Source of the DNA: Stenotrophomonas indicatrix | GTDB taxonomy: Bacteria; Pseudomonadota; Gammaproteobacteria; Xanthomonadales; Xanthomonadaceae | DNA length: 64,000 bases | Direction: 5' to 3' | Assembly: GCF_002750975.1 (NCBI RefSeq) | Contig: NZ_PEJS01000001.1 | Span: 1,302,001-1,366,000 of the forward strand | Shown: positions 17,271 through 25,493 of the stretch, one piece after another | How positions within the stretch are numbered: the stretch's first letter is position 1 | How the letters are laid out: each line of letters opens with the position of its first letter | Translations under genes and position numbers: made by a program | The notes under the pieces: model-generated | Seen by the model: only the letters and a program-made list of their open reading frames with translations | Told to the model about the DNA's origin: nothing | The model's database searches: none

Positions 17271-19379
17271 TCAGCCGTGATCGAAGCGCAGCGGTTCGCT
17301 GCCCATGGCAGGGTCGCTGGTGCCAGGCCGGCCGTCTTCGGCACGTCCGGCGAGGCGTTGCTCGACGCCCTGCGAGCGCACGATCAGGTCGTACCAGCCT
17401 GCGGTTGGTGCGGGATCCCAGGCCAGTACGGTTTCCGCGCCGGCCACCAGCTGCAGTTCGCGGGTGGGCATGTGGCCGGCGTAGGCGCCGGCCTGCACTT
17501 GGACCTTCCGCGCTGAAGGCGATGGATTGCGCAGTGTCAGGCGCATCTGGCCGTCCGCGCGCTCCACGTGCGCGTGCAGCGGCGCGAGCGTGCCATCGCC
17601 GCGATAATGGCGATGGAATCCATTCGGTCCCAGCAGCCAGAGATCGTAACGACCCTGCGCATCCAGCGGCCAGCGATCCTGCAGCGGGGCACCTGGTACC
17701 ACGGTGTAACGGCGCGGAACGGCGTCCAGGCGCAGGCGGTCGTAGACATGCAGCACGGCCGCGGCGCCATCGCTGGCCAGCTGCAGGGTGAGACCAGCGC
17801 CATCCACCGATGTGGCCTGCACGTGCGGCCGATAGGGCAGTGCCCGTGCAGGACGTACGCCGGGCTCCTGGCGGGCCGGATGCAGGCCATCGGGCAGCGC
17901 GGGCACGGTACGGCCGGGCAGGGCGGCGGCGCGCGCGGCGACAGCGGTGACATCGGGCAGCGCCTTGGCAAAGGGGCGGGTGTCGCGCTGGGCGAAGTCG
18001 AAGGCGTTGCTCAGATCACCGCAGACCGCACGCCGCCACGGCGAGATGTCCGGCGCGGCGACGCCGAAGCGGCGCTCGATCAGACGCAGCACCGACGTGT
18101 GGTCGTACACCTGCGAGTCGACCCAGCCGCCGCGGCTCCACGGTGAAATCACATACAACGGTACGCGCGGGCCAAGCCCATAGGGGCGCCCACGCAGCTC
18201 GGCGGCATCGTATTTCTGGTCGCCTGGTGCCGGGTGGCGGTGGTACTCGCCTTCGGTACTGACCGCCGACGCACCGGCCCAGCCGGCACCAAGCGGGGAG
18301 GGCGGTGCCGGTGGCGGCACATGGTCGAAGAAGCCATCGTTCTCATCGAACATCAGCAGCAGGGCGGTACGGCTCCACACCTCTGGATCGGCGGTCAGTG
18401 CATCCAGCAGGCGCGCAGTATAGGCGGCGCCCTGCGCGGGGCTGGACGGACCGGGGTGCTCGCTGCCGGCTGCGTCGGCAATGATGAAACTGACCTGCGG
18501 CAGGCGCCCGCTGATCGCGTCCTCGCGCAGCTGCGCCAGGCCACGGGTACTGACGCCGCGCGCGCGCAGCTCCGGGTCATGCCCCGGGGCGCCGCGGTAC
18601 GCCTGGCGGAAGGTCTCGAACCCGGCAAGCGGGTTGTCGGTGAAGTTGTCGGCCATGTCCTGGTAGATCTGCCAGGACACGCCGGCCTGCTGCAGCCGCT
18701 CGACATAGCTGGCCCAGCGGTACGAGTCCGGATGGCCGCCCAGCTCGGGGAAATTGTCGTGCGAATTGGCGATCACCGGGCCGCCTGCCTGGCCCTGGGC
18801 GTCGTTGTGGCCGGTCCACAGGAACACGCGGTTCGGGTTGGTGCCGGCCTGCATCGCGCAGTGGTAGGCATCGCACAGCGTGAACGCATCGGCCAGGGCG
18901 AACTGGAACGGCATGTCGCTGCGCTGGAAGTAGCCCATCGAATGGTTCTGCTTGGCCTTGGGCCAGTGCGCCATGCGCCCGTGGTCCCATGCCTGCTGTG
19001 CATCAGGCCAGGTGTGGGGCGTGCCTTCCACCCGCATGTAGCCGAAGTGCGCAGCGGTATCCAACGGAAAGGGGGCGATGGCGCGTTGTCCGCTGGCGTC
19101 GGGCTGCAGCCACAGGCTGCGCGGGCGGTCGCCACCGGGCAGCGGCGATGCCGGGGCAACGAAACGGTCACCGAAGCCACGCACGCCCGGCAACGTGCCG
19201 AAGTAGTGGTCGAACGAGCGGTTCTCCTGCATGAACACCACGATGTGCTGCAGGTCCTGCAGGCTGCGCGTGCGCGAAGCAGGGGCGATCGCTGCTGCCC
19301 GGGCGATGCTGGGCAGCAGCGGCGAAAGGCCGGCGGCGACGCCGGCCTGCAACAGTCGGCGTCGGCCGGTATCAGTCAC
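17271..19379 (-). CDS. plcN: Phosphocholine-type phospholipase C, Tat-exported
   Basis: 702 residues from GTG 19379. The Tat signal is DTGRRRLLQAGVAAGLSPLL. The phosphoesterase-family signature ENRSFDHYFGTLPGVRGFG starts near residue 52. LLMFDENDGFFDHVPPPAPP and the two C-terminal domains (from about residue 480) are as in non-haemolytic PlcN of Pseudomonas. The enzyme splits phosphatidylcholine-like lipids into diacylglycerol and phosphocholine. The start lies 10 bases after the upstream TonB receptor stop, so the two form an operon. A longer frame to 19469 overlaps the receptor and was rejected. Exact headgroup preference is not visible. Confidence 0.9.
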   Translation of the reverse strand: MTDTGRRRLLQAGVAAGLSPLLPSIARAAAIAPASRTRSLQDLQHIVVFMQENRSFDHYFGTLPGVRGFGDRFVAPASPLPGGDRPRSLWLQPDASGQRAIAPFPLDTAAHFGYMRVEGTPHTWPDAQQAWDHGRMAHWPKAKQNHSMGYFQRSDMPFQFALADAFTLCDAYHCAMQAGTNPNRVFLWTGHNDAQGQAGGPVIANSHDNFPELGGHPDSYRWASYVERLQQAGVSWQIYQDMADNFTDNPLAGFETFRQAYRGAPGHDPELRARGVSTRGLAQLREDAISGRLPQVSFIIADAAGSEHPGPSSPAQGAAYTARLLDALTADPEVWSRTALLLMFDENDGFFDHVPPPAPPSPLGAGWAGASAVSTEGEYHRHPAPGDQKYDAAELRGRPYGLGPRVPLYVISPWSRGGWVDSQVYDHTSVLRLIERRFGVAAPDISPWRRAVCGDLSNAFDFAQRDTRPFAKALPDVTAVAARAAALPGRTVPALPDGLHPARQEPGVRPARALPYRPHVQATSVDGAGLTLQLASDGAAAVLHVYDRLRLDAVPRRYTVVPGAPLQDRWPLDAQGRYDLWLLGPNGFHRHYRGDGTLAPLHAHVERADGQMRLTLRNPSPSARKVQVQAGAYAGHMPTRELQLVAGAETVLAWDPAPTAGWYDLIVRSQGVEQRLAGRAEDGRPGTSDPAMGSEPLRFDHG

Positions 19380-19389
19380 AGGGTCACAC

Positions 19390-21768
19390 TCACAGGTCCA
19401 CGCGGAAGGAGATGCCGACGGTGCGCGGGGCGCCGATGAAGGCGTTGTCGCGGCCGTCCACCCCTGCAAGATAACGCTTGTCGGTCAGGTTGCTCACCAC
19501 CAGGTTGGCGCCCATGCCCTTCAGGCGCGGCGACAGGCCCTGCAGGTCGAAGCCGATGTTGGCGTTGAACACGGTGGCCGAGGGCAGCTTGTTGACGTTG
19601 GCCGCATCCAGGTAGCGTTCGCCCAGGTAGCGGCCGGACAGGCCGAAGTTCCAGTTCTCACCCTGCCAGTCGGCCGATACCACCAGGATCTGCTCCGGCT
19701 GGCCGATCACCTTGGCGCCATCGACGATGCCCAGCTGCGTGTCGCGCGCGTCGTTGCCGCTGCCCAGGTACTTGGAACGGTTGTAGGTATAGGCCGCATT
19801 GATGCGCCAGCCATTGTCCCAGCCGTAGCCGAAGGCCGCTTCCAGGCCGTTGCTCTCCACGCCGCCGAAGTTCTCGTAGACGCCATCGGTCTCGCCGAGG
19901 TAGTCGATGCCGCTGACCAGGCCGGCCGGCAGGTAGACGATGCGGTTGTCGAACTTGATGTTGTACAGGGTGACCGAGGCGGTCAGCGGCCACCGGCTGA
20001 TGCGCATGCCCAGTTCGATGTTGTCGGCGGTCTCCGGTTCGACGTTGCGGAAGCGCTGGGGATCGGTTTCACCCAGCACCCCGGACGGGATCGCGGCGAA
20101 GTTCTGCGAGTAGCCGGCGAACAGTTCCAAGCCCCCCACGCCCGGGGCCCAGGTGAAGCCGGTGGACAGCAGCGGATCGGACTTCGAGTCGGACTTCACA
20201 TTCTCGGCGGCGCCGATCACGCGGCGGCGGGACTGGTCGACGAAGAACTGCTTTACGCCCAGGCGCGCGCTGAACGGGCCGAAGCGGGCCACGTCCTCGA
20301 CGTAGTACATCTGCTCATCGACCTTGTACTTGTCCTCGAACTGCACCCAGTAGGGCTGGTGGTCGAAGGCGATGTCCTGGCCGACGTTGAGCAGGCGGTG
20401 CCAATCGCGGCGCACGGAACGGTCCAGCTTCTCCACCCACAGCCCGCCGCGTACGGTGTTGTCGATGGCGCCGAAGGTCTGCCGCCATTCGACGTCGGCG
20501 GTCACGCCCACGCGATCGTTGTCGTAGTGGGAATGGCGGTAGGACTGCGCGCCCTGCACGTTGCCGGCGTAGCAGTTGGGGTCGTACTCGGCGCTGAAGC
20601 CGAGTCGCGGCGTGCAGCTGGCCAGGCGCTGGGCGGAACTGCCGTCGGGGTTCACGAAGTAGATCTGGCCGCGGTTGCTGCCACCGTAGACCGTCCTGCC
20701 GCCGAGGTACTCCGACTGCGGGCGACCGGCACCGTCGTCGTTGACGTCGGCCAGGTACGGCGGCAGCCAGTCACCGCGGCCCTGCATGCGGTGCCCGTAG
20801 GCGGCCATCGAGGCCTTGAAACCGTTGCCGCCATCGAAGGCTGCGCGCAGGTAGCCGAACGTGTTCTCGCGCAGTGCGCGCGAACCGGAGCGGTAGTTCT
20901 GGTCCAGGTACGGAATGCCGGTCAGGGTGCCGACCAGGCCGTCGCGGTCGGGGTTGGTGGCGAACCCCTTCGGCGAAACACTGGTGTACTCCGGCTCGTC
21001 GGCATCGTTGTAGGACAGGTAGCCAGTCAGGGTCCAGCGGTCCAGCTCGGTGATGAACTTGCCGGCGATGTTGTCGTTGCTGGTGTGGCCGGTGCCATCG
21101 ATCCAGTCATGCACGCGCGCCGACGATGCGCTGATCCACGCGCGGGTGTGTCCTGCAAGCAGGCCGGTGTCGTAGCGCACGTAATACTTGCGCGCTTCAT
21201 TGTCACCGGCACCCACCACCATGCGCAGTCGCTGCTCCTGCAGCGGGTCGCTGGTGAGGAAGTTCAGGGTGCCACCGAGTGCTTCGTTCGAGCGCGAGGA
21301 GATATCGGCCGTGCCCTGGCTCACTTCCACCGTTTCCAGGTCGAGCGTGTCGATGTAGCGGTTGGCCAGCGAGCCGCCGCCATAACCGGAACCACCATTG
21401 GGCAGGCCATCGATGGTGGTGCCGATCTGCTGGGTGTCGCGGTTGGTGACAAAGCCGCGCATGCTGATCTGCGTGCCCCACACCGAGGAACCGGTGGCAT
21501 CGGCTTCGCTGACGACCACGCCGGGCACTTCGTTGAGCGCGCCATTGACGCTGCTCAACACGGTCTGCCGGTTCAACGTTTCCTGGCGCACCGAGGTCTT
21601 GGCATAACTGGTGGCCTGGCCGATCACCTGTACCTGGTCCAGGGTCCGCGCGTCGGCGCTTCGCGTATCGGCCACATCGCCCTGCGGTGCTTCAGCCAGG
21701 GCATCCAGTGCGGGAGCAATCAGCAGGGCAAGCAGCGAGATACGGGGAAAGCGCGCAATCGTTCGCAT
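19390..21768 (-). CDS. TonB-dependent receptor, co-transcribed with phospholipase C
   Basis: 792 residues with a signal peptide (ISLLALLIAPALDALAEA), a TonB-box/plug region (TLDQVQVIGQATSY, then GALNEVPGVVVSEADATG), and a 22-strand-type barrel ending GAPRTVGISFRVDL. There is no STN domain, so it should transport without signalling through an anti-sigma factor. The pairing with a phospholipase C suggests uptake of a phosphorylated lipid headgroup or another organophosphate product. A possible PHO box lies 50 bases upstream. The ligand is inferred from context only. Confidence 0.9.
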   Translation of the reverse strand: MRTIARFPRISLLALLIAPALDALAEAPQGDVADTRSADARTLDQVQVIGQATSYAKTSVRQETLNRQTVLSSVNGALNEVPGVVVSEADATGSSVWGTQISMRGFVTNRDTQQIGTTIDGLPNGGSGYGGGSLANRYIDTLDLETVEVSQGTADISSRSNEALGGTLNFLTSDPLQEQRLRMVVGAGDNEARKYYVRYDTGLLAGHTRAWISASSARVHDWIDGTGHTSNDNIAGKFITELDRWTLTGYLSYNDADEPEYTSVSPKGFATNPDRDGLVGTLTGIPYLDQNYRSGSRALRENTFGYLRAAFDGGNGFKASMAAYGHRMQGRGDWLPPYLADVNDDGAGRPQSEYLGGRTVYGGSNRGQIYFVNPDGSSAQRLASCTPRLGFSAEYDPNCYAGNVQGAQSYRHSHYDNDRVGVTADVEWRQTFGAIDNTVRGGLWVEKLDRSVRRDWHRLLNVGQDIAFDHQPYWVQFEDKYKVDEQMYYVEDVARFGPFSARLGVKQFFVDQSRRRVIGAAENVKSDSKSDPLLSTGFTWAPGVGGLELFAGYSQNFAAIPSGVLGETDPQRFRNVEPETADNIELGMRISRWPLTASVTLYNIKFDNRIVYLPAGLVSGIDYLGETDGVYENFGGVESNGLEAAFGYGWDNGWRINAAYTYNRSKYLGSGNDARDTQLGIVDGAKVIGQPEQILVVSADWQGENWNFGLSGRYLGERYLDAANVNKLPSATVFNANIGFDLQGLSPRLKGMGANLVVSNLTDKRYLAGVDGRDNAFIGAPRTVGISFRVDL

Positions 21769-21817
21769 CGAAACCGGACCTTCAAGGGAGGAAAGTCCGG
21801 GAGTGTCGGCAGCGCCG

Positions 21818-21835
21818 ATGACATGGCGGTGACGC
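21818..21835 (-). promoter_or_regulatory. Candidate PHO box upstream of the receptor-plcN operon
   Basis: Read on the minus strand: GCGTCAC, spacer CGCC, ATGTCAT. The two 7-mers have 11-bp phasing and match the PhoB half-site CTGTCAT at 4 of 7 and 6 of 7 positions. It lies 50 bases upstream of the receptor ATG, a usable activator position. Phosphate-starvation control would suit a phospholipase C operon. Confidence 0.4.
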
Positions 21836-21885
21836 GCAGATGCAGGGAGTGTGTTGTGTGACGGCCGGCAAGACCGGGGCGTTGC

Positions 21886-22812
21886 TCAGTAGCGCGCGTC
21901 CTTCGGTTTCGGATCGCGCGGCCAGTCCTTGGCCTTGCCGGCGAAGTCCGGGCGCGGCTGGTTGATGAAGTAGCTGGCGATATCCACCGCGTCCTGGTCG
22001 GGCATCACCTGCTGGCCCAGTGGCGGTTCACGGGTCGTTGCCGGCGGCATGTTGTGCTTGACGAAGCCTGCGGCCTTGTACAGACGCGCCATGCCGGCAC
22101 CGATGTTGAAGCTGCGCTCGCCCCACAACGGCGGGAACGCGATATCGCCGCTGGCGTCGCGCCGGCCTTCGCCGTTGTCGCCGTGGCAGGCGGCGCACTG
22201 CGCGGCATACAGCGCCTGTCCACGTATCGGGTCCGGTGTCAGCGTGCTGTCGATCGGCCCTTCGCTGGGCGCGGCCACGCGCGCACCCTCCGGTACCGGG
22301 CGGCTCAGCCACGCCATGTATTCCAGCATCGCACGCATCTCCGGCGCGTCCTTGGCCAGCGGCTTGCCGTTCATCGAACGCTGCAGGCAACCGTTGATGC
22401 GCTCGGCCAGGCCGATTTCCCTGCCCGGTCGCGGCATGTAGCGCGGGTAGCTGCCGCCTCCGGTGTTCAAGTAGTGGTTGCCGAACGGTCGCTTGCCCTC
22501 GGCCATGTGGCACGAATTGCAGTTCAGATCATTGCCGACGTTGTCCGGCAGAAGGCGTGCGGTCTCGTTGAGCAGGCGACGGCCGAACATCACCGCGTCG
22601 GCGTTGCCGAGGCTGGCGATCTCCTCGGCACTGGGCACGTGGTACTGGCCCACCACCTGGCCGTGGCTGTCGAGGATGTCCAGGGTCCTCGCGACTTCCG
22701 CGTCCAGGTCCGGGTACAGGTGCTGGTACAGCAGCGTGCCAGCACCGGCCAGCAGCACCACAACGACCGCGCTGGCGATCAACGCTGTCGAACGCTTCTT
22801 CGAACGCCTCAT
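21886..22812 (-). CDS. tsdA: TsdA-like dihaem cytochrome c (thiosulfate dehydrogenase/tetrathionate reductase family)
   Basis: 308 residues with an N-terminal membrane anchor or signal (ALIASAVVVVLLAGAGTLLY). There are two c-haem sites, CNSCH (98-102) and CAACH (206-210). Between them RINGCLQRSMNGKPL carries Cys142, matching the TsdA cysteine that ligates the catalytic haem. FPPLWGERSFNIGAGMARL and VKHNMP also match TsdA. The residue before the haem-2 methionine (Met255) is Asn254; as I recall, Campylobacter TsdA has Asn-Met here and Allochromatium TsdA has Lys-Met. The enzyme joins two thiosulfates into tetrathionate or runs in reverse. It overlaps the upstream cytochrome gene by 4 bases. 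Confidence 0.8.
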   Translation of the reverse strand: MRRSKKRSTALIASAVVVVLLAGAGTLLYQHLYPDLDAEVARTLDILDSHGQVVGQYHVPSAEEIASLGNADAVMFGRRLLNETARLLPDNVGNDLNCNSCHMAEGKRPFGNHYLNTGGGSYPRYMPRPGREIGLAERINGCLQRSMNGKPLAKDAPEMRAMLEYMAWLSRPVPEGARVAAPSEGPIDSTLTPDPIRGQALYAAQCAACHGDNGEGRRDASGDIAFPPLWGERSFNIGAGMARLYKAAGFVKHNMPPATTREPPLGQQVMPDQDAVDIASYFINQPRPDFAGKAKDWPRDPKPKDARY

Positions 22813-24155
22813 TGCGCCGTCTCCTGCGGGACCACATGCGCCGGCTTGTCACGCACCACCCGGCGCATGCGCGCTACGTCCAGTTCAGTGACCGCGCTGG
22901 CCTGGTTGCCCCAGCTGTTGCGGATGAAGGTGAGGATGTCGGCGAGCTGCGCATTGGGCAGCTGCTCGAAGCCCGGCATGGTGAATGCCATGCGGTCGTG
23001 CGCGGTATGTGGCGTGCGCCCGCCGGTCAGGGTTACCTGCACCAGCGAGCTGGGATCATCGGCGAAGACGATGGAGTTGCCCGCCAGGGCTGGGTAGACC
23101 CGTGGCATGCCGCGGCCATCTGTGCGATGGCAGGCCTGGCAGTGTTCGGCGTAGGCCAGCGAACCGGCCACCCGGTAGTCGCCGCCGCGCAGTGCGGCGG
23201 TAGTGGTGTCGGTGCCCGGCGTCCACTGCGCGCTGCGCCCTTCGCGGGCCGGCAGCTGCTTCAGGTACCGCGCCATCGCCAGCAGATCGGCGTCGGACAG
23301 GTACTGCGTGCTGTGCTCGACCACATCGGCCATGCCGCCAAAAGCTGCGGAGCGATCGGTGCGGCCGGTACGCAGGAACTCGACGATTTCGGCTTCGCTC
23401 CAGTTGGCCAGGCCGGTCTGTTCATTGCGCAGGTTCTTCGCGTACCAGCCTTCCAGCACCGAGCCGGACAGGAACTGGCGGCTGCCATCGTCGGCCATCG
23501 CCTTTTCCTGGAAGGCCAGCCCGCGCGGGGTATGGCACGCGCCGCAATGGGCCAGGCCTTCAACCAGTTCGGCGCCGCGCTGCTGGCCGGCATCCAGGGT
23601 GGGATCAGGGCTGAAGCTGCGCGGGCGTGCGAACAACAGCTGCCACCAGGCAAGCGGCCAGCGCATGTTTGCCGGCCACGGAATCGTGCTGTCGGCGTTG
23701 TCCTGCCGGACCGGCTGCACCGCACCCATGAAGTAGGCATACAGCGCCTTGATCTCGGCATCGCTGGCGATCACGTACGAGGCGTAGGGCATGGCCGGAT
23801 ACAGCGGCTGGCCGTCATGGCGGATGCCACGCCGCACCGCGCGCTCGAAATCGGCGTAGTCGTATGCGCCGATGCCGGTCTCCGTGTCCGGTGTGATGTT
23901 GGTCGAGTACAGCGTGCCCATCGGGGTCTGCATGCCAAGGCCACCGGCGAACGGCCTGCCGCCCGGTGCGGTATGGCAGGCGGCGCAGTCGGCAGCACGC
24001 GACAGGTACCGGCCCTGTTCGATCAGGGCCGGGTCGTGGATGTCGACCTCGGCGTGTTGCGGTGGGGCGAACCAGTACGGTGTACTGCGGGCGATGCCGT
24101 AAGCGGCGGCCAAGGTGGCGGCCAGGGCAATGGCGAGCTTGAACGGGGTGCGCAT
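22809..24155 (-). CDS. Trihaem cytochrome c, likely electron-transfer subunit
   Basis: 448 residues with an N-terminal signal/anchor (MRTPFKLAIALAATLAAAYG). There are three c-haem motifs: CAACH (57-61), CGACH (203-207) and CQACH (338-342). The layout is that of the cytochrome subunits of membrane-bound alcohol, aldehyde or gluconate dehydrogenases. No flavin or PQQ subunit is present; instead the gene is coupled by ATGA overlap to the TsdA-like gene, so it probably passes electrons between that enzyme and the quinone pool or an oxidase. The start at 24155 gives a clean signal sequence; a frame open to 24224 would read through the FNR box. Confidence 0.85.
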   Translation of the reverse strand: MRTPFKLAIALAATLAAAYGIARSTPYWFAPPQHAEVDIHDPALIEQGRYLSRAADCAACHTAPGGRPFAGGLGMQTPMGTLYSTNITPDTETGIGAYDYADFERAVRRGIRHDGQPLYPAMPYASYVIASDAEIKALYAYFMGAVQPVRQDNADSTIPWPANMRWPLAWWQLLFARPRSFSPDPTLDAGQQRGAELVEGLAHCGACHTPRGLAFQEKAMADDGSRQFLSGSVLEGWYAKNLRNEQTGLANWSEAEIVEFLRTGRTDRSAAFGGMADVVEHSTQYLSDADLLAMARYLKQLPAREGRSAQWTPGTDTTTAALRGGDYRVAGSLAYAEHCQACHRTDGRGMPRVYPALAGNSIVFADDPSSLVQVTLTGGRTPHTAHDRMAFTMPGFEQLPNAQLADILTFIRNSWGNQASAVTELDVARMRRVVRDKPAHVVPQETAQ

Positions 24156-24189
24156 GCCGGCACTGTGGCCATTCGTGCGATGGCGTTCA

Positions 24190-24203
24190 TTGATCCGGAT
24201 CAA
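24190..24203. promoter_or_regulatory. Perfect FNR/Anr-type binding site
   Basis: TTGATCCGGATCAA is an exact match to the symmetric FNR/Anr consensus TTGAT-N4-ATCAA. Its centre is 41.5 bases upstream of the predicted trihaem cytochrome ATG and about 142 bases upstream of the divergent lipoprotein gene. It implies oxygen-responsive control of the cytochrome operon. The position would put a class II start site at the ATG itself, so the transcript may be leaderless or the spacing non-standard. Confidence 0.75.
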
Positions 24204-24338
24204 TGCTTTGGCCGGTCGCGACATTGTGACAAGCTGAATCGATCCTGCGCTGTCATCAACCCGTCATCCAGCTGCGATAGATAGCGCTGGGCGTGGCCGC
24301 TAACCTGCCACGCTGTCGCACTTTTCCCCTGACTGCCC

Positions 24339-25490
24339 ATGAAGCGCCTGCTGCTGCTTTTGCTGGCGTGCGCCGGCCTGTGGCTGGCTGCATGCTCTTC
24401 CTCGATGACGGCCTCGTCCACCTCGCTCAGCGACCGCCTGATCGCGCCCGGTGGCGTCTCGACCCTGCTTGATCAACCGCGTATCGCCGCAGCTGTGGCC
24501 GCGCTGCCGAACCGGCATGGCTTCGCCGCGGGCCGTGATGGCGTGCCGATCTTCTGGCGTGCTTTCGATGCGGGCGACTACGGTGCGCGCTACCACTACC
24601 TGCCGCAGCAGCACCAGAACGGCCTGCCGCTGGATACCGGGTTGAGCCTGTCCGTACCGCAGCCGTTCCGCGCGCAGGCACCACGCGGCACCGTGGTGCT
24701 GCTGCACGGCTGGATGATGAACGGTGATTCGATGCTGCCATGGTCGCTGCAGCTGGCCGAGTCGGGCTACCGCGTGATCACCCTGGACCTGCGCAACCAT
24801 GGCCAGTCCGGCGCCGGTCCCTCCGGCTACGGCACCTACGAGTCGGACGATGTTGTGGATGTCATCGCCGAACTGCGCGCGCGCGGCGAAGTGACCGGCC
24901 CGCTGTACCTGTTCGGTGTTTCCTACGGCGCTGCCACCGCATTGTTCACCGCCGACAAGCTGGGCGACCAGGTCGCCGGCGTGGTGGCGATGGAATCGTT
25001 CGCCAATGCCGGGGTTGCGATCCGCACCATGATTCCGCATCTGATGGCCCTGCAGCCGGAAGGGTTGAAGGCACAGGCCATCGCTTCGTATGCACGCTGG
25101 CGCTACGGCAGCCAGGACATCAACCAGGTGGTGGCCGCCGCCAGCCGCCGCATCGACGTGGATCTGGACAAGGTGGATGTTGCCCGCGCGCTGGCCGATA
25201 CCCGCGCCTGCGTGCTGCTGCTGCACGGGCAGGGCGACCAGCACATTCCGGTCAGCCAAGGCCGCGCGTTGGCGCAGGCCAATCCGCGTGCGCACTACAT
25301 CGAGATGCGCGGCGAAGATCACATCACCCTGCCGCTGCGGCTGGACCTGCTGGCCGGGGTGGTCGATGACTGGATGGCGCGCGACGAGCACCATCCGAAA
25401 GCCGCGTGTCCGGCACCGCAGTTGCCGGACCAGGCCGAATGGCTGGTGCATGGCGTCGACACACCCGCAAAAACCCCAGCACGCGGCTGA
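24339..25490 (+). CDS. Alpha/beta-hydrolase lipoprotein
   Basis: 383 residues with a lipoprotein signal (MKRLLLLLLACAGLWLAAC; lipobox LAAC, Cys19). The hydrolase fold follows, with the oxyanion segment VVLLHGWMMNG and nucleophile elbow GVSYGAA (Ser195). A late Asp lies in LLHGQGDQHIP, and the His is in GEDHITLPL near 328. It should be anchored to the inner or outer membrane facing the periplasm or surface. The substrate is unknown; esterase or lipase activity is likely. It is divergent from the cytochrome operon, with the FNR box in the shared 183-base gap. Confidence 0.85.
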   Translation: MKRLLLLLLACAGLWLAACSSSMTASSTSLSDRLIAPGGVSTLLDQPRIAAAVAALPNRHGFAAGRDGVPIFWRAFDAGDYGARYHYLPQQHQNGLPLDTGLSLSVPQPFRAQAPRGTVVLLHGWMMNGDSMLPWSLQLAESGYRVITLDLRNHGQSGAGPSGYGTYESDDVVDVIAELRARGEVTGPLYLFGVSYGAATALFTADKLGDQVAGVVAMESFANAGVAIRTMIPHLMALQPEGLKAQAIASYARWRYGSQDINQVVAAASRRIDVDLDKVDVARALADTRACVLLLHGQGDQHIPVSQGRALAQANPRAHYIEMRGEDHITLPLRLDLLAGVVDDWMARDEHHPKAACPAPQLPDQAEWLVHGVDTPAKTPARG

Positions 25491-25493
25491 GCT

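Noticed and set aside
19231..21861. Open reading frame of 876 codons on the plus strand opposite the second TonB receptor
   Set aside because: Same shadow effect; composition is unlike a real protein and no domain is seen.
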